Assembly (NCBI RefSeq): GCF_024380015.1
Contig: NZ_CP101508.1
Span: 1,860,902-1,924,901 of the forward strand
Direction: 5' to 3'
Source: Photobacterium atrarenae
Lineage (GTDB): Bacteria; Pseudomonadota; Gammaproteobacteria; Enterobacterales; Vibrionaceae
DNA length: 64,000 bases
Below the pieces are notes generated by a model. The model was given only the letters and a program-made list of their open reading frames with translations, made no database searches and was not told where the DNA came from. Shown one piece after another: positions 17,753 through 26,266 of the stretch; within the stretch, counting starts at the first letter, position 1; each line of letters begins with the position of its first letter. A program made the position numbers and the translations under genes.

Positions 17753-18832
17753 ATGAATACCTATCTGAAGATTGAACATCTCAGTAAGCAGTACGGCCAA
17801 TTTACTGCGCTGACAGACATCTCTCTCGACATTCACAAAGGCGAATTCATCTGCTTCCTCGGCCCTTCCGGGTGTGGCAAAACCACCCTGCTGCGGGCCA
17901 TTGCCGGTCTGGATCTCGCATCTTCAGGCAAGATCACCCAACAAGGCCAGGAAACCACGTTCCTGCCACCGGAACAGCGCGATTTCGGCATTGTGTTTCA
18001 ATCCTACGCCCTGTTCCCGAACCTGACTGTAGCTGAGAATATCGGTCTGGGACTGCGCAACCAGGGCAAGAGCATAAAAGAAGTGGATGAAACCGTCAGC
18101 CACTGGCTCAATCTCATCGGCCTGGCTGATGCCGGAGTGAAATTCCCAAACCAGCTTTCCGGCGGTCAGCAACAACGTATTGCGCTGGCCCGTGCCCTCT
18201 CATTATCCCCAGGATTGTTACTGCTTGATGAACCTTTGTCAGCACTGGACGCCAAAGTTCGCGGCCACCTGCGAGAGGAAATCCGCCGCCTGCAGCGCCA
18301 GTTGGGGATCACCACCATCATGGTGACCCATGATCAGGAAGAAGCCCTGGCAATGGCCGACCGCATTATGGTGATGAACCATGGCTGTATCGAGCAGGTC
18401 GGTACCCCGGAAGAAATTTACCAACAACCGGCATCGCGCTTTGTCGCCGATTTTGTCGGCAACATGAACTTTATTGCCGGCTCCGTGGTCAGCGACACCC
18501 AAATCCGCATCGGTGAAACCCTGTTGCCAAAACCTGCCGAACACCTCAAGCGCGGTGATATGCTGGAGCTTGGCCTGCGCCCGGAAGATCTCCACTTTAC
18601 CGACATCGGCGAATCGGGTGAAGCCAGCTTCCCGGTGATGGTCGAAGATCTGGAGTTTCAGGGCACCTTTGTCCGGGCTGAATGTAAATTGCAGGGTGAG
18701 CACAACGCGCCGACGCTCCGCGTCGATGTGCCGATCCGTGAACTTCGCCGTCTGGCACTGAAGCGCGGGCACTACCATCGGGTTAACCTGTCGCAAAAAC
18801 ACACCCACATTTTTCTGGCGGGGCAATCATGA
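17753..18832 (+). CDS. phnT: 2-aminoethylphosphonate ABC transporter ATP-binding protein PhnT
   Basis: The 359-residue protein is an ABC ATPase of the spermidine/iron/phosphonate importer type: Walker A GPSGCGKT at residues 37-44, signature LSGGQ at 135-139, Walker B LLLLDEP at 155-161, and a C-terminal TOBE-like regulatory domain from about residue 240. It energises import of AEP through the fused permease encoded next, whose start overlaps the phnT stop by 4 bp (ATGA). The ribosome site before the ATG is weak. A perfect palindrome sits 16 bp upstream of the start. Confidence 0.94.
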   Translation: MNTYLKIEHLSKQYGQFTALTDISLDIHKGEFICFLGPSGCGKTTLLRAIAGLDLASSGKITQQGQETTFLPPEQRDFGIVFQSYALFPNLTVAENIGLGLRNQGKSIKEVDETVSHWLNLIGLADAGVKFPNQLSGGQQQRIALARALSLSPGLLLLDEPLSALDAKVRGHLREEIRRLQRQLGITTIMVTHDQEEALAMADRIMVMNHGCIEQVGTPEEIYQQPASRFVADFVGNMNFIAGSVVSDTQIRIGETLLPKPAEHLKRGDMLELGLRPEDLHFTDIGESGEASFPVMVEDLEFQGTFVRAECKLQGEHNAPTLRVDVPIRELRRLALKRGHYHRVNLSQKHTHIFLAGQS

Positions 18833-20580
18833 TGGCGACCAAAATGACTTCGATCACCAGCGAACCCGCAATGACCCGCGCTCAAGCCAGCGGCAAGCAG
18901 CGACTCTACCGGCTCAGAAATGCCTTCAGCCGCGATAACCTGATCCTGGGCATCGTGCTCAGCGGGGTGGCCATCATCATGGCCCTGTTTGTCCTCGCCC
19001 CACTGGGTGCCATGCTGCAGAAAAGTGTCCTCGACCGTGACGGCAATTTTGTCGGCATGGCCAATTTTGCCGAATACTTTGCCTCACCGGCACTGTGGCT
19101 CTCACTGCAAAACACCATGGCGATTGGCCTCATCGTCACCATGGCGGTCGGTTTGCTGGCCTTCGGCTATGCCTACGCCCTGACCCGCAGCTGCATGCCG
19201 TTTAAAGGATTGTTTACCGTCATCGGCGCAGCGCCAATTCTGGCCCCTTCACTGCTGCCGGCGATCAGTCTGATTTATCTGTTCGGGAATCAGGGGATTG
19301 CCAAAGACTGGTTGATGGGCTATTCCGTCTACGGCCCGATCGGCATTGCCCTGGGCCTGATCTTCTGGACGTTTCCGCACGCGGTGATGATCCTCACCAC
19401 CTCGCTGAAAACCTCCGATGCGCGCTTGTATGAAGCCGCGCGGGCACTCAATACCTCGCCGTTTAAAACCTTCTTCATCGTTACGCTTCCGGCCGCGAAA
19501 TACGGCCTGATCAGTGCGCTGATCGTGGTCTTCACCCTGGTGGTGTGCGACTTCGGCGTACCGAAGGTTATTGGCGGACAATACAATGTGCTGGCGACGG
19601 ATATCTTCAAACAGGTGGTCGGTCAGCAAAACTTCTCGATGGGTGCGGTCACCAGTGTGATCCTGCTGCTCCCTGCCCTGCTGGCTTTCGCCGCCGATCG
19701 CTGGGTACAGAAAAAACAACAAGGGTTATTTGATTCGCGCTCGGTGGCCTACACACCGGCCCCGCACAAAGTCCGGGACGGCCTGTGCTTGCTGTTCTGT
19801 GCCGGGATCGCAGTCGCCATTCTGGCGGTCATTGGCATGGCGGTGTACGGCTCGCTGGTGACCTTCTGGCCCTGGAACCTGACCCTGAGCCTGAACAACT
19901 ATAACTTTGCCGAATTCAGCACTTATGGCTGGGCACCGTATTTCAACTCGATTCAGCTCGCCAGCCTGGTTGCACTTCTCGGTACAGTGGTGATCTTCAT
20001 CGGGGCTTACTGTATCGAGAAAGGTCGCAGCTTCAGTCCGCTACGCAACCTGCTCCAGATGATTGCGATTGTCCCAATGGCCGTCCCCGGCATGGTGTTG
20101 GGTCTGGGCTATATCTTTTTCTTTAACCATCATGCGAACCCGATGGCGGTTCTGTACGGCACCATGACGCTCCTGGTGGTCAACACGGTGATCCACTACT
20201 ACACGGTCGGCCATATGACCGCCTTGACCGCGCTCAAGCAGCTGCCGGCAGAAGTCGAGGCCATTTCGGCCTCAATCAAGATGCCGCAGTACAAAGTGTT
20301 TTTCAAAGTGACGGTTCCGGTCTGTATGCCAGCGATTCTCGAAATCGCGGTCTACCTGTTCGTCAATGCCATGACCACCACTTCGGCCATTGTGTTCCTG
20401 TACGCGACCGATACCATGCCGGCCTCTGTCTCCGTGCTGAATATGGATGATGCCGGTCAGACCGGTCCGGCGGCCGCGATGGCCGTCATGATCCTGCTCA
20501 CCGCGGCAGGGGTAAAGCTGGCACATGTTGCAACGGGGCGCTTCATTGAGCGCTCGACCCAAGCCTGGCGAAAACGCTGA
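18829..20580 (+). CDS. phnU: 2-aminoethylphosphonate ABC transporter permease with two fused permease domains
   Basis: At 583 residues this is about twice a normal permease and contains two homologous membrane halves. Each carries an EAA-type loop: around LYEAARALNTSPFKTFFIVT in the first half and VEAISASIKMPQYKVFFKVT in the second. It therefore supplies both channel subunits (the equivalents of separate PhnU and PhnV). This fused form is known for AEP importers of Vibrio and Pseudomonas. It is translationally coupled to phnT and followed by a long inverted repeat with a T-run that should end the transcript. Confidence 0.92.
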   Translation: MMATKMTSITSEPAMTRAQASGKQRLYRLRNAFSRDNLILGIVLSGVAIIMALFVLAPLGAMLQKSVLDRDGNFVGMANFAEYFASPALWLSLQNTMAIGLIVTMAVGLLAFGYAYALTRSCMPFKGLFTVIGAAPILAPSLLPAISLIYLFGNQGIAKDWLMGYSVYGPIGIALGLIFWTFPHAVMILTTSLKTSDARLYEAARALNTSPFKTFFIVTLPAAKYGLISALIVVFTLVVCDFGVPKVIGGQYNVLATDIFKQVVGQQNFSMGAVTSVILLLPALLAFAADRWVQKKQQGLFDSRSVAYTPAPHKVRDGLCLLFCAGIAVAILAVIGMAVYGSLVTFWPWNLTLSLNNYNFAEFSTYGWAPYFNSIQLASLVALLGTVVIFIGAYCIEKGRSFSPLRNLLQMIAIVPMAVPGMVLGLGYIFFFNHHANPMAVLYGTMTLLVVNTVIHYYTVGHMTALTALKQLPAEVEAISASIKMPQYKVFFKVTVPVCMPAILEIAVYLFVNAMTTTSAIVFLYATDTMPASVSVLNMDDAGQTGPAAAMAVMILLTAAGVKLAHVATGRFIERSTQAWRKR

Positions 20581-20658
20581 GCAACCATGCCATGGCCCTT
20601 GGGTTACCTTGTTCATCCAATGGTCATGGAAAACAATTAATCTGCGTTCACCAATCCG

Positions 20659-20722
20659 ATACCAAGCTGAAGATCCGGCCAGCACCTTACCCCGACAATC
20701 AAACTCAGCTTGGTATTTTTTA
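20659..20722 (+). repeat. 58-bp inverted repeat ATACCAAGCTGA...TCAGCTTGGTAT, also acting as phnTU terminator
   Basis: Perfect 12-bp arms lie at 20659-20670 and 20705-20716, separated by 34 bases, and are followed directly by six T residues. It can end the phnT-phnU transcript. The arms end in ATACCAAGC like the element at 23255-23303, suggesting a small dispersed palindromic element of this genome rather than a purpose-built terminator. Confidence 0.7.
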
Positions 20723-20779
20723 TGAACAATCAACATCTAACGCGTTTGATGAACCTCAGTTGCTGCCTGGTCAAGCCAT

Positions 20780-20806
20780 TTGTCCCGCGCAGAAAACTGA
20801 TATAAT
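20780..20806 (+). promoter_or_regulatory. Probable promoter of phnR
   Basis: A perfect -10 box TATAAT (20801-20806) is preceded at 15 bp by TTGTCC, a fair -35 box, and lies 39 bp before the phnR start. No TTGGTATA-type site is seen here, so phnR may not be autoregulated through that operator. Confidence 0.55.
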
Positions 20807-20845
20807 GCCCTCGCGCACCGCACATGACATGATGAAAGGTAAATC

Positions 20846-21547
20846 GTGCAATATTTAAAAATCATGGAAGCCATCAATGAACAAATTGATGCCGGACTTC
20901 TGATTGCAGGGAATAAACTGCCGGCCGAGCGCAAGCTGGCTGAATCTTTTAATACCACGCGGGTGACTCTGCGGGAATCCTTGGCCCTGCTGGAAGCCGA
21001 AGGCAAGCTGTATCGCGAAGATCGTCGCGGCTGGTTTGTCTCACCTGAGCCGCTCAAGTACGATCCGACCTACACCACTAATTTTCCGGCCATGGCCAGA
21101 GAGCAGGGCCGGGTTGCGCGCTCTCAGCTGCTGTCTGCCAAACGGGTCCCAGCCAGTCGCCGCGCTGCTTCCCTGCTACAATTGCCGCCACTCACAGAAG
21201 TGTACCGGATCGACCGGCTGCGCTTTTTAGATGAGCGCCCGGTCGTGGTAGTCACCAACTTCATTTTGCCCCAGCATTTTCCCGACTTGCTGGATCATGA
21301 TGTCACCAACTCGCTGACAACCACCTATCGTGAGCAATACGGTGTGATCTACTCGAAAACCCGCTACCGGGTGAGCACCACATCCCTTTTGGGGGAAACC
21401 GCCCAGGCGTTACGTGCGACCTCCGGCAGCCCGGCGATGTTTGTCGAGCGACTGAACTATGATCAGCACAATAACCTGATTGACTGTGATCTTGAGTACT
21501 GGCGCCACGATGCCATCTGTATCGAATCACTGGCGACACTGACTTAA
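20846..21547 (+). CDS. phnR: GntR/HutC-family transcriptional regulator PhnR of the aminophosphonate genes
   Basis: The 233-residue protein has a winged-helix GntR DNA-binding domain at about residues 1-70 (KLPAERKLAESFNTTRVTLR) and a UTRA effector-binding domain at about 88-228. It starts at a GTG preceded by AAAGG. Regulators of this kind repress or activate AEP genes in response to an aminophosphonate or its metabolite. Four near-palindromic TTGGTATANACCAA sites lie just upstream of phnW, phnS, phnT and the oxidoreductase gene, and their position near the start codons suggests repression. The regulator-site link is inferred from family knowledge and location. Confidence 0.9.
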   Translation: MQYLKIMEAINEQIDAGLLIAGNKLPAERKLAESFNTTRVTLRESLALLEAEGKLYREDRRGWFVSPEPLKYDPTYTTNFPAMAREQGRVARSQLLSAKRVPASRRAASLLQLPPLTEVYRIDRLRFLDERPVVVVTNFILPQHFPDLLDHDVTNSLTTTYREQYGVIYSKTRYRVSTTSLLGETAQALRATSGSPAMFVERLNYDQHNNLIDCDLEYWRHDAICIESLATLT

Positions 21548-21605
21548 ACACATATTGGGTCGGCTTTGAACCGCCCCAATATGCAAACTCGCCACTGAGT
21601 CCATT

Positions 21606-21642
21606 AAAAAACCGCCAACCTAAAAAGACTGGCGGTTTATTT
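21606..21642. terminator. Bidirectional terminator between phnR and the oxidoreductase gene
   Basis: AAACCGCCA (21609-21617) pairs with TGGCGGTTT (21630-21638), with A/T-rich flanks on both sides. It can serve the convergent phnR and oxidoreductase genes. Confidence 0.8.
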
Positions 21643-21674
21643 ATGTCTAAAAACTTGATCCGAGATATCGAATA

Positions 21675-23087
21675 TTAGCCCTTGTCCGCCTTCCCGGCCG
21701 CATCAGCAAACTTAGCCAGTTGCTGATCCAGCCAGCGCGGCTTCAGTCCGGCATCCTCTGCCGCCTCTTTTCGGCGAATGGCATTGCGGACCAGCATCGC
21801 CCCGCTCCAGCGCACCGGCTCCGGCGGGAAATAGCCTTTGGGTCCCGACACCAGGCCGCAACGCCGCCATGCGTTGTCCTGCTCCAATACCAGGGATGAG
21901 AGGATCTGACCGCCAATCCAGGTTTGCGCCACCCCGTTGCCGGAATAGCCCAAACCATAAACGACATCGTGATTGTCTTTGAAATAACCGAAGAACGGCA
22001 GGCCGGTCACCGAGCGATCCGAAGCGCCGGTCCAAGTGGTGGCAAACGGCTCATCAGCCAGCGACGGGAAAAAACCGGCAAAGGCCCGGCGCAGCAGCGA
22101 CTGATACCGGCTTGGCTGATCAAAGATCGGACTGACCCGGTTGGCAAAGGAAAAGTGATTGCCGCCCTTGCCCAGCATCAGACGACCATCAGGCGTCGTT
22201 CGGTAGTAATGGACAAACGTTCGTGAATCAACAACCGCCTTGCCGTCAGCCAAGCCCATTTGCTGCAGCTTGTCCGGAATTGGCTTGGTAATCGCCATAT
22301 CGGAAGAAACCAGCACAATGCTGCGACGAAATTCAGGAAACTTCTCCACCATCCATGCGTTGAGCGCCAGTACCACTTTACCGGCAAAAATATCAGCCTG
22401 CGGGGTCGTGATGGTGATCGGTGCATCGGTATTGATATCTTCCATCGGGGTGTGCTCATAGACTTTCACTCCCAGCTTCTCTGCCACCTGCTTCAATCCC
22501 CGCACCAACATCGCCGGCTGAACGCTGCCGGCCGCCGGAGAATAGAAACCTTCCCGATGCAGCGCTGATCCCGCAGCCTGCTGCACCTGCTCAGTTTCCC
22601 ACTGTTGCCAGCTGTTGATTTCCTGCGCATCCAGCGCCTGCAACACCGGATCCAGACTCCCTTCCTGCGCCGCATTGGTCGCGGTATACAGCGCGCCATG
22701 GCGCCTCAGTTGGGCATCAATCCCATGCGCCTGGCAAAACGCTTCGATTTCATACACCGCCTGCTCAGACGCCTTGACCAACCGGACCGCTTCTTCTTCA
22801 CCGTAGAGCTTTTTCATCGACAGGTACTTAGTCGACCAGGTCAACATACAGCCGCCGTTCCGACCCGACGCCCCGCTACCGCACAACCCCTTTTCAATCA
22901 CCACCACATCCAGGGATGGCTGCTGCTGCTTCAGATTGATCGCAGTCCACAGCCCGGTAAATCCCCCGCCGACAATACAGACATCGGTTTGAATATCATG
23001 GGTGAGTCCTTTAGCACTGGCCGGCGATTCCGCTTTCATTGCCTCGGCAAACCAGTAAGGCTGGCATGCCTGATGATTCTTTTGCAT
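21675..23087 (-). CDS. FAD-dependent aminophosphonate oxidoreductase (DAO family, PbfC/PbfD-like)
   Basis: The 470-residue protein has an N-terminal dinucleotide-binding motif VCIVGGGFTGLWTA (residues about 36-50), then SGASGRNGG, and a C-terminal GLGYSGNGVAQTW motif, all typical of D-amino-acid-oxidase-type flavoenzymes. Members found in AEP clusters are annotated as putative aminophosphonate oxidoreductases and oxidise amino-modified phosphonates such as N-methyl-AEP or AEP itself; which substrate applies here cannot be read from sequence. The site TTGGTATAGACCAA lies only 8 bp before the start codon, tying it to the phn regulon. It converges with phnR. Confidence 0.85.
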   Translation of the reverse strand: MQKNHQACQPYWFAEAMKAESPASAKGLTHDIQTDVCIVGGGFTGLWTAINLKQQQPSLDVVVIEKGLCGSGASGRNGGCMLTWSTKYLSMKKLYGEEEAVRLVKASEQAVYEIEAFCQAHGIDAQLRRHGALYTATNAAQEGSLDPVLQALDAQEINSWQQWETEQVQQAAGSALHREGFYSPAAGSVQPAMLVRGLKQVAEKLGVKVYEHTPMEDINTDAPITITTPQADIFAGKVVLALNAWMVEKFPEFRRSIVLVSSDMAITKPIPDKLQQMGLADGKAVVDSRTFVHYYRTTPDGRLMLGKGGNHFSFANRVSPIFDQPSRYQSLLRRAFAGFFPSLADEPFATTWTGASDRSVTGLPFFGYFKDNHDVVYGLGYSGNGVAQTWIGGQILSSLVLEQDNAWRRCGLVSGPKGYFPPEPVRWSGAMLVRNAIRRKEAAEDAGLKPRWLDQQLAKFADAAGKADKG

Positions 23088-23095
23088 ATTTCACC

Positions 23096-23109
23096 TTGGT
23101 ATAGACCAA
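23096..23109. promoter_or_regulatory. Candidate PhnR operator upstream of the oxidoreductase gene
   Basis: TTGGTATAGACCAA matches the phnT palindrome at all but one position and ends 8 bp before the start codon on the minus strand. Confidence 0.7.
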
Positions 23110-23215
23110 AACAAGATTGCGCTAATGTAAGGCAAAACTGTGAATCCTTCATGATCACCAGCGGCTGACACAAAAATTTCATCACCCAGAGAGCCCATAT
23201 ATAAAAAGCCCTCAC

Positions 23216-23252
23216 ATAAAAAAGCCCGGCCCTGTTGAGCAGGGCCGGGCTC
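23216..23252 (-). terminator. Intrinsic terminator of the L,D-transpeptidase gene
   Basis: AGCCCGGCCCTG (23223-23234) pairs perfectly with CAGGGCCGGGCT (23240-23251). On the minus strand the stem is followed by a T-run, about 65 bp after the stop codon. Confidence 0.92.
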
Positions 23253-23254
23253 TG

Positions 23255-23303
23255 ATACCAAGCACAGAAAATACGATTTCTGATCACTTACTTTGCTTGG
23301 TAT
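23255..23303. repeat. 49-bp inverted repeat ATACCAAGCA...TGCTTGGTAT
   Basis: Perfect 10-bp arms lie at 23255-23264 and 23294-23303; inside them CAGAAA and TTTCTG (23265-23270 and 23278-23283) form a second small hairpin. The outer arms resemble those of the element at 20659-20716. Confidence 0.65.
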
Positions 23304-23317
23304 GACGATGTCTTCGC

Positions 23318-24979
23318 TCAGTAGCTGAAGTCTTTCAACGTAATATACTGCGGCTCAACCGGCTCGGTCCCCGGCCGGTCATAGCCGTAAATATCTTCAC
23401 GCATTTGCAATTGTTGGTGCTCATCGAGCCAGGCGGTGACATAGGTAAAGTCCACGTCCACCCGTTTTGCGAGGCTAATCGTGTCCTGCCCCTCATCACG
23501 AACCATGGCCCGGTAAGGCGGGATCCCCGGGCGGGCCTGGTATTCGAGTAAGAACTCCGCCAGCTCATCGGCTTTTTCAACCCGGACACAACCGGAGCTG
23601 AAGCTACGTTTATGCTGCCGGAACAGGCCGCGAGCCGGGGTATCATGCAGAAACACCGAGTAATCATTAGGCATCAGAAACTTCACCCGGCCCAGGGCAT
23701 TTCTCGGCCCCGGCCCCTGCTGGAATTCATACGGGAAGGTTTCCGGCTCAACCGCGCTCCATTCAATCTGAGACGGTGAAATTTCACTTCGATCACGCCA
23801 GCTACGGACAATCCGCATATTCCGTTCGGCCAGATAACTCGGCGACACTTTCACTTTCGGGATCACATCTTCCTGTTTGATGGTTGTCGGCACATTCCAG
23901 TACGGGTTGACCACCATGGTATTGAGCGAGGAAGAAAACAGGTACGTTGGCCGTGAGCTGCGCCCGACAATCACCTTCGATTCAAACACCAGCTGATTGT
24001 CCTGGGTCACCCGCAACATATAATCCGGAATATTGACTTGGATCCTCGGACGCTCGGTCTCTTGGATGCCAAACCGGCTACGCTGTATATTCAGTGCAAT
24101 CACCCGTGCGACTTCCGCATAAGGCAACACCAACTGGCGTACGGTTGCCGGGCCAATAATACCGTCATCCAGCAACCCGTTACGACGCTGGAACGCCTGA
24201 ATAGCATGATGGACTTCACCACTGTTGGTTATGATCGGCTGATCGTCCAGCAGTTGGTAATCGAGCTGGCTGAGATCGCCAAACTGCATCAACACCTCCA
24301 GAAGCTGATGGCCATTGGGGATCACCTGATGCTGCTTCACAACCCCGCGCAGCGGCAGCCTCAGCCCGTGAGGGGCTAAGGTACGAAATGTTTCAGCCAT
24401 TGCCACCGCGCGCTCCAGCCGCATCACATTCGGACGCAATTGCTCAAGCTCGGCGGCCAAATCCAGTGGCAGCTTCAGTGAGGTTAAAATATTTTCCGGT
24501 TGAGTTGTCAGCGGAAACTCCGCCTGGACAAATAATCCACTGGGATTCGCCTGTATTTTTTCGATAGCAGATTTATAGAGCAGAAAAGTATCAGTCGCGA
24601 CAATGTCAAAGGCCCGTTGATCCGTCTCCTGCTTTAATCGCTCAAGCTCAGTAATCCGCACCGCTAATCCGGGCACAAGTTCTGCGTAAGCCAAAGATTT
24701 TAATTGCAACAGGAACTCATCTCGCTGCGGTGATTCAGTCCAGATCGGATAATAATGATTTGCCGCATATATCTGCTCCAGCTGCTGGGGCAAACAAACT
24801 TTCTCTGAGCGATGCGGACATAAATCCTGTTGGCTGACCGGCTGATAATTTGCCAGCGGCTCCCAGCCCAACTGCGCTTTGGCCTGTACCGTATCGGAAG
24901 ACAACGCCACAGCGGCCGCAAGAAACGAAATCACACTGAGTTTTAACACAACATGCAAGGTACGGCTTACTTCGAACAT
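23318..24979 (-). CDS. Murein L,D-transpeptidase of the LdtD/YcbB type
   Basis: The 553-residue protein has an N-terminal signal sequence, an LdtD-like scaffold region, a peptidoglycan-binding domain (about residues 250-290, with IQAFQRRNGLLDDGIIGPAT) and a YkuD catalytic domain. The catalytic motif HDTPARGLF...SSGCVRV puts the nucleophile at Cys464. Enzymes of this group make 3-3 cross-links in periplasmic peptidoglycan. I chose the ATG at 24979 (AGGA about 10 bases upstream) rather than the in-frame TTG at 24988, which sits on the ribosome site. It forms a single-gene unit with its own terminator. Confidence 0.93.
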   Translation of the reverse strand: MFEVSRTLHVVLKLSVISFLAAAVALSSDTVQAKAQLGWEPLANYQPVSQQDLCPHRSEKVCLPQQLEQIYAANHYYPIWTESPQRDEFLLQLKSLAYAELVPGLAVRITELERLKQETDQRAFDIVATDTFLLYKSAIEKIQANPSGLFVQAEFPLTTQPENILTSLKLPLDLAAELEQLRPNVMRLERAVAMAETFRTLAPHGLRLPLRGVVKQHQVIPNGHQLLEVLMQFGDLSQLDYQLLDDQPIITNSGEVHHAIQAFQRRNGLLDDGIIGPATVRQLVLPYAEVARVIALNIQRSRFGIQETERPRIQVNIPDYMLRVTQDNQLVFESKVIVGRSSRPTYLFSSSLNTMVVNPYWNVPTTIKQEDVIPKVKVSPSYLAERNMRIVRSWRDRSEISPSQIEWSAVEPETFPYEFQQGPGPRNALGRVKFLMPNDYSVFLHDTPARGLFRQHKRSFSSGCVRVEKADELAEFLLEYQARPGIPPYRAMVRDEGQDTISLAKRVDVDFTYVTAWLDEHQQLQMREDIYGYDRPGTEPVEPQYITLKDFSY

Positions 24980-25363
24980 TATTAACAATCCTGCTTAAGG
25001 AAGAAAACTATTAATGCTCTCAATCCATGATGACTTTTAGGGTTTATATTGCCGAATCAATCTTCGGTTTCATTTCAGCAATACATAATATTTAGTCAAC
25101 AAACTGACATTATGACAAATAAATACCAAAGCGCGATTTAAGATCTTGTTTTTAAAAAAACTAAAATATTCCACTCTCGGACAATCATGTATTTATTTCA
25201 TACTTTTTTATGAATACTCATCATAAAAACTGTTTTATCCTATCTCGAATTATCAAAGGTTCAGGTATTTAATGTGTCAACTTATCTCAGGACGGGACAT
25301 CAATAAATAAAAAGCCGGCTGAGATCAATCAGCCGGCTTTCCATATTGAAAATAGATTCGGGT
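24980..25363. other. 384-bp AT-rich gap with promoter of the L,D-transpeptidase and terminator of folE
   Basis: The region between the two minus-strand genes is markedly AT-rich from about 25,080 to 25,260 and has no supported gene. It contains the folE terminator at 25306-25340. Several promoter-like AT runs exist, but none stands out. Confidence 0.6.
25306..25340 (-). terminator. Intrinsic terminator of folE
   Basis: AAAGCCGGCTGA (25311-25322) pairs perfectly with TCAGCCGGCTTT (25329-25340). On the minus strand the stem runs into TTTTTATTTATT, about 25 bp after the folE stop. Confidence 0.92.
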
Positions 25364-26017
25364 TTACCGTAAACCGTTCAGGAACTCTGCACGTGTTGCC
25401 GGGTTACGTTTAAAGATCCCACCCAGCGCAGTGGTCGTGGTTGCACTGGTTGCATCCATCACCCCACGCGCTTTCACGCAGTAGTGCGTTGCGTCCATAG
25501 TGACGGCAACATCGTCACTTTCCAGCAAAGTCTGCAGCGCGACGAGGATCTGCTGGGTCATTCGCTCCTGAACCTGCGGACGCTGGGCAAAGAAACGGAC
25601 AATCCGGTTGATCTTGGATAAGCCAATAATTTTGCCACGTGGAATATACGCCACGGTCGCCTTACCATCGATGGTCACCAAGTGATGCTCGCAGGTACTG
25701 GTCAGCGTAATATCCTTAACCCGAACCATTTCATCACAGTTCATCTTGTTTTCAATGACGGTGATTTTCGGGAAGTTCGCATAATCCAAGCCAGAGAAAA
25801 TCTCATCCACATACATTTTGGCGATCCGATGGGGCGTTTCCATCAAACTATCGTCGGTTAAATCCAACGACAACAGCCCCAGGATTTCACGCATATGATA
25901 TTCAATTTGCTCTTTCTTCTCTTCGCGGCTGACCACCCGGTCGGTCATCGGTGTTTCAAGCCCGCGCGCTTCCAGTGCGTTACGCACTTTTAATGCAGAT
26001 TCACTTAATGCCGTCAT
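25364..26017 (-). CDS. folE: GTP cyclohydrolase I FolE
   Basis: FolE converts GTP to dihydroneopterin triphosphate, the first step to tetrahydrofolate. The 217-residue protein carries the zinc-binding and catalytic residues in [13 protein letters not shown] and HYCVKARG, and [18 protein letters not shown] typical of the family (E. coli FolE has 222 residues). I chose the ATG at 26017, preceded by GGAGGG at good spacing; an upstream extension of the frame lacks family resemblance. The 250 bp upstream contain two strong hairpins (see findings). Confidence 0.97.
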   Translation of the reverse strand: MTALSESALKVRNALEARGLETPMTDRVVSREEKKEQIEYHMREILGLLSLDLTDDSLMETPHRIAKMYVDEIFSGLDYANFPKITVIENKMNCDEMVRVKDITLTSTCEHHLVTIDGKATVAYIPRGKIIGLSKINRIVRFFAQRPQVQERMTQQILVALQTLLESDDVAVTMDATHYCVKARGVMDATSATTTTALGGIFKRNPATRAEFLNGLR

Positions 26018-26144
26018 TCTTTCCCTCCAACTGGCCCAGGCGTCATGCAGTATCAATGCCTTAATATCAGCAGCCAGCGATAATCAAGCCCGAAGGATAC
26101 CTGTAATTGACACAAAATACACTACGAAATTACCAAATGGTTCT

Positions 26145-26253
26145 TGCTGAGAGCCCAAGAGAGTTCGGGCCGGAGAGGGAGCTGGCTTCAGCATTGATAT
26201 CAGTTGACGCGGGATCACAGGGCAATGGTGAATCCCCTCACCAAGGCCCTGAT
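26145..26253 (-). other. Structured segment upstream of folE with two nested hairpins
   Basis: TGCTGA (26145-26150) can pair with TCAGCA (26188-26193) around an inner GCCC/GGGC stem. A second hairpin at 26214-26253 uses ATCA..AGGGC..GGTGA against TCACC..GCCCT..AT. Neither stem ends in a T-run, so they are not simple terminators. They lie between doxX and folE in the direction of folE transcription and could form a leader RNA. I match no known riboswitch class. Confidence 0.35.
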
Positions 26254-26266
26254 AAAAGTAAGTGGT

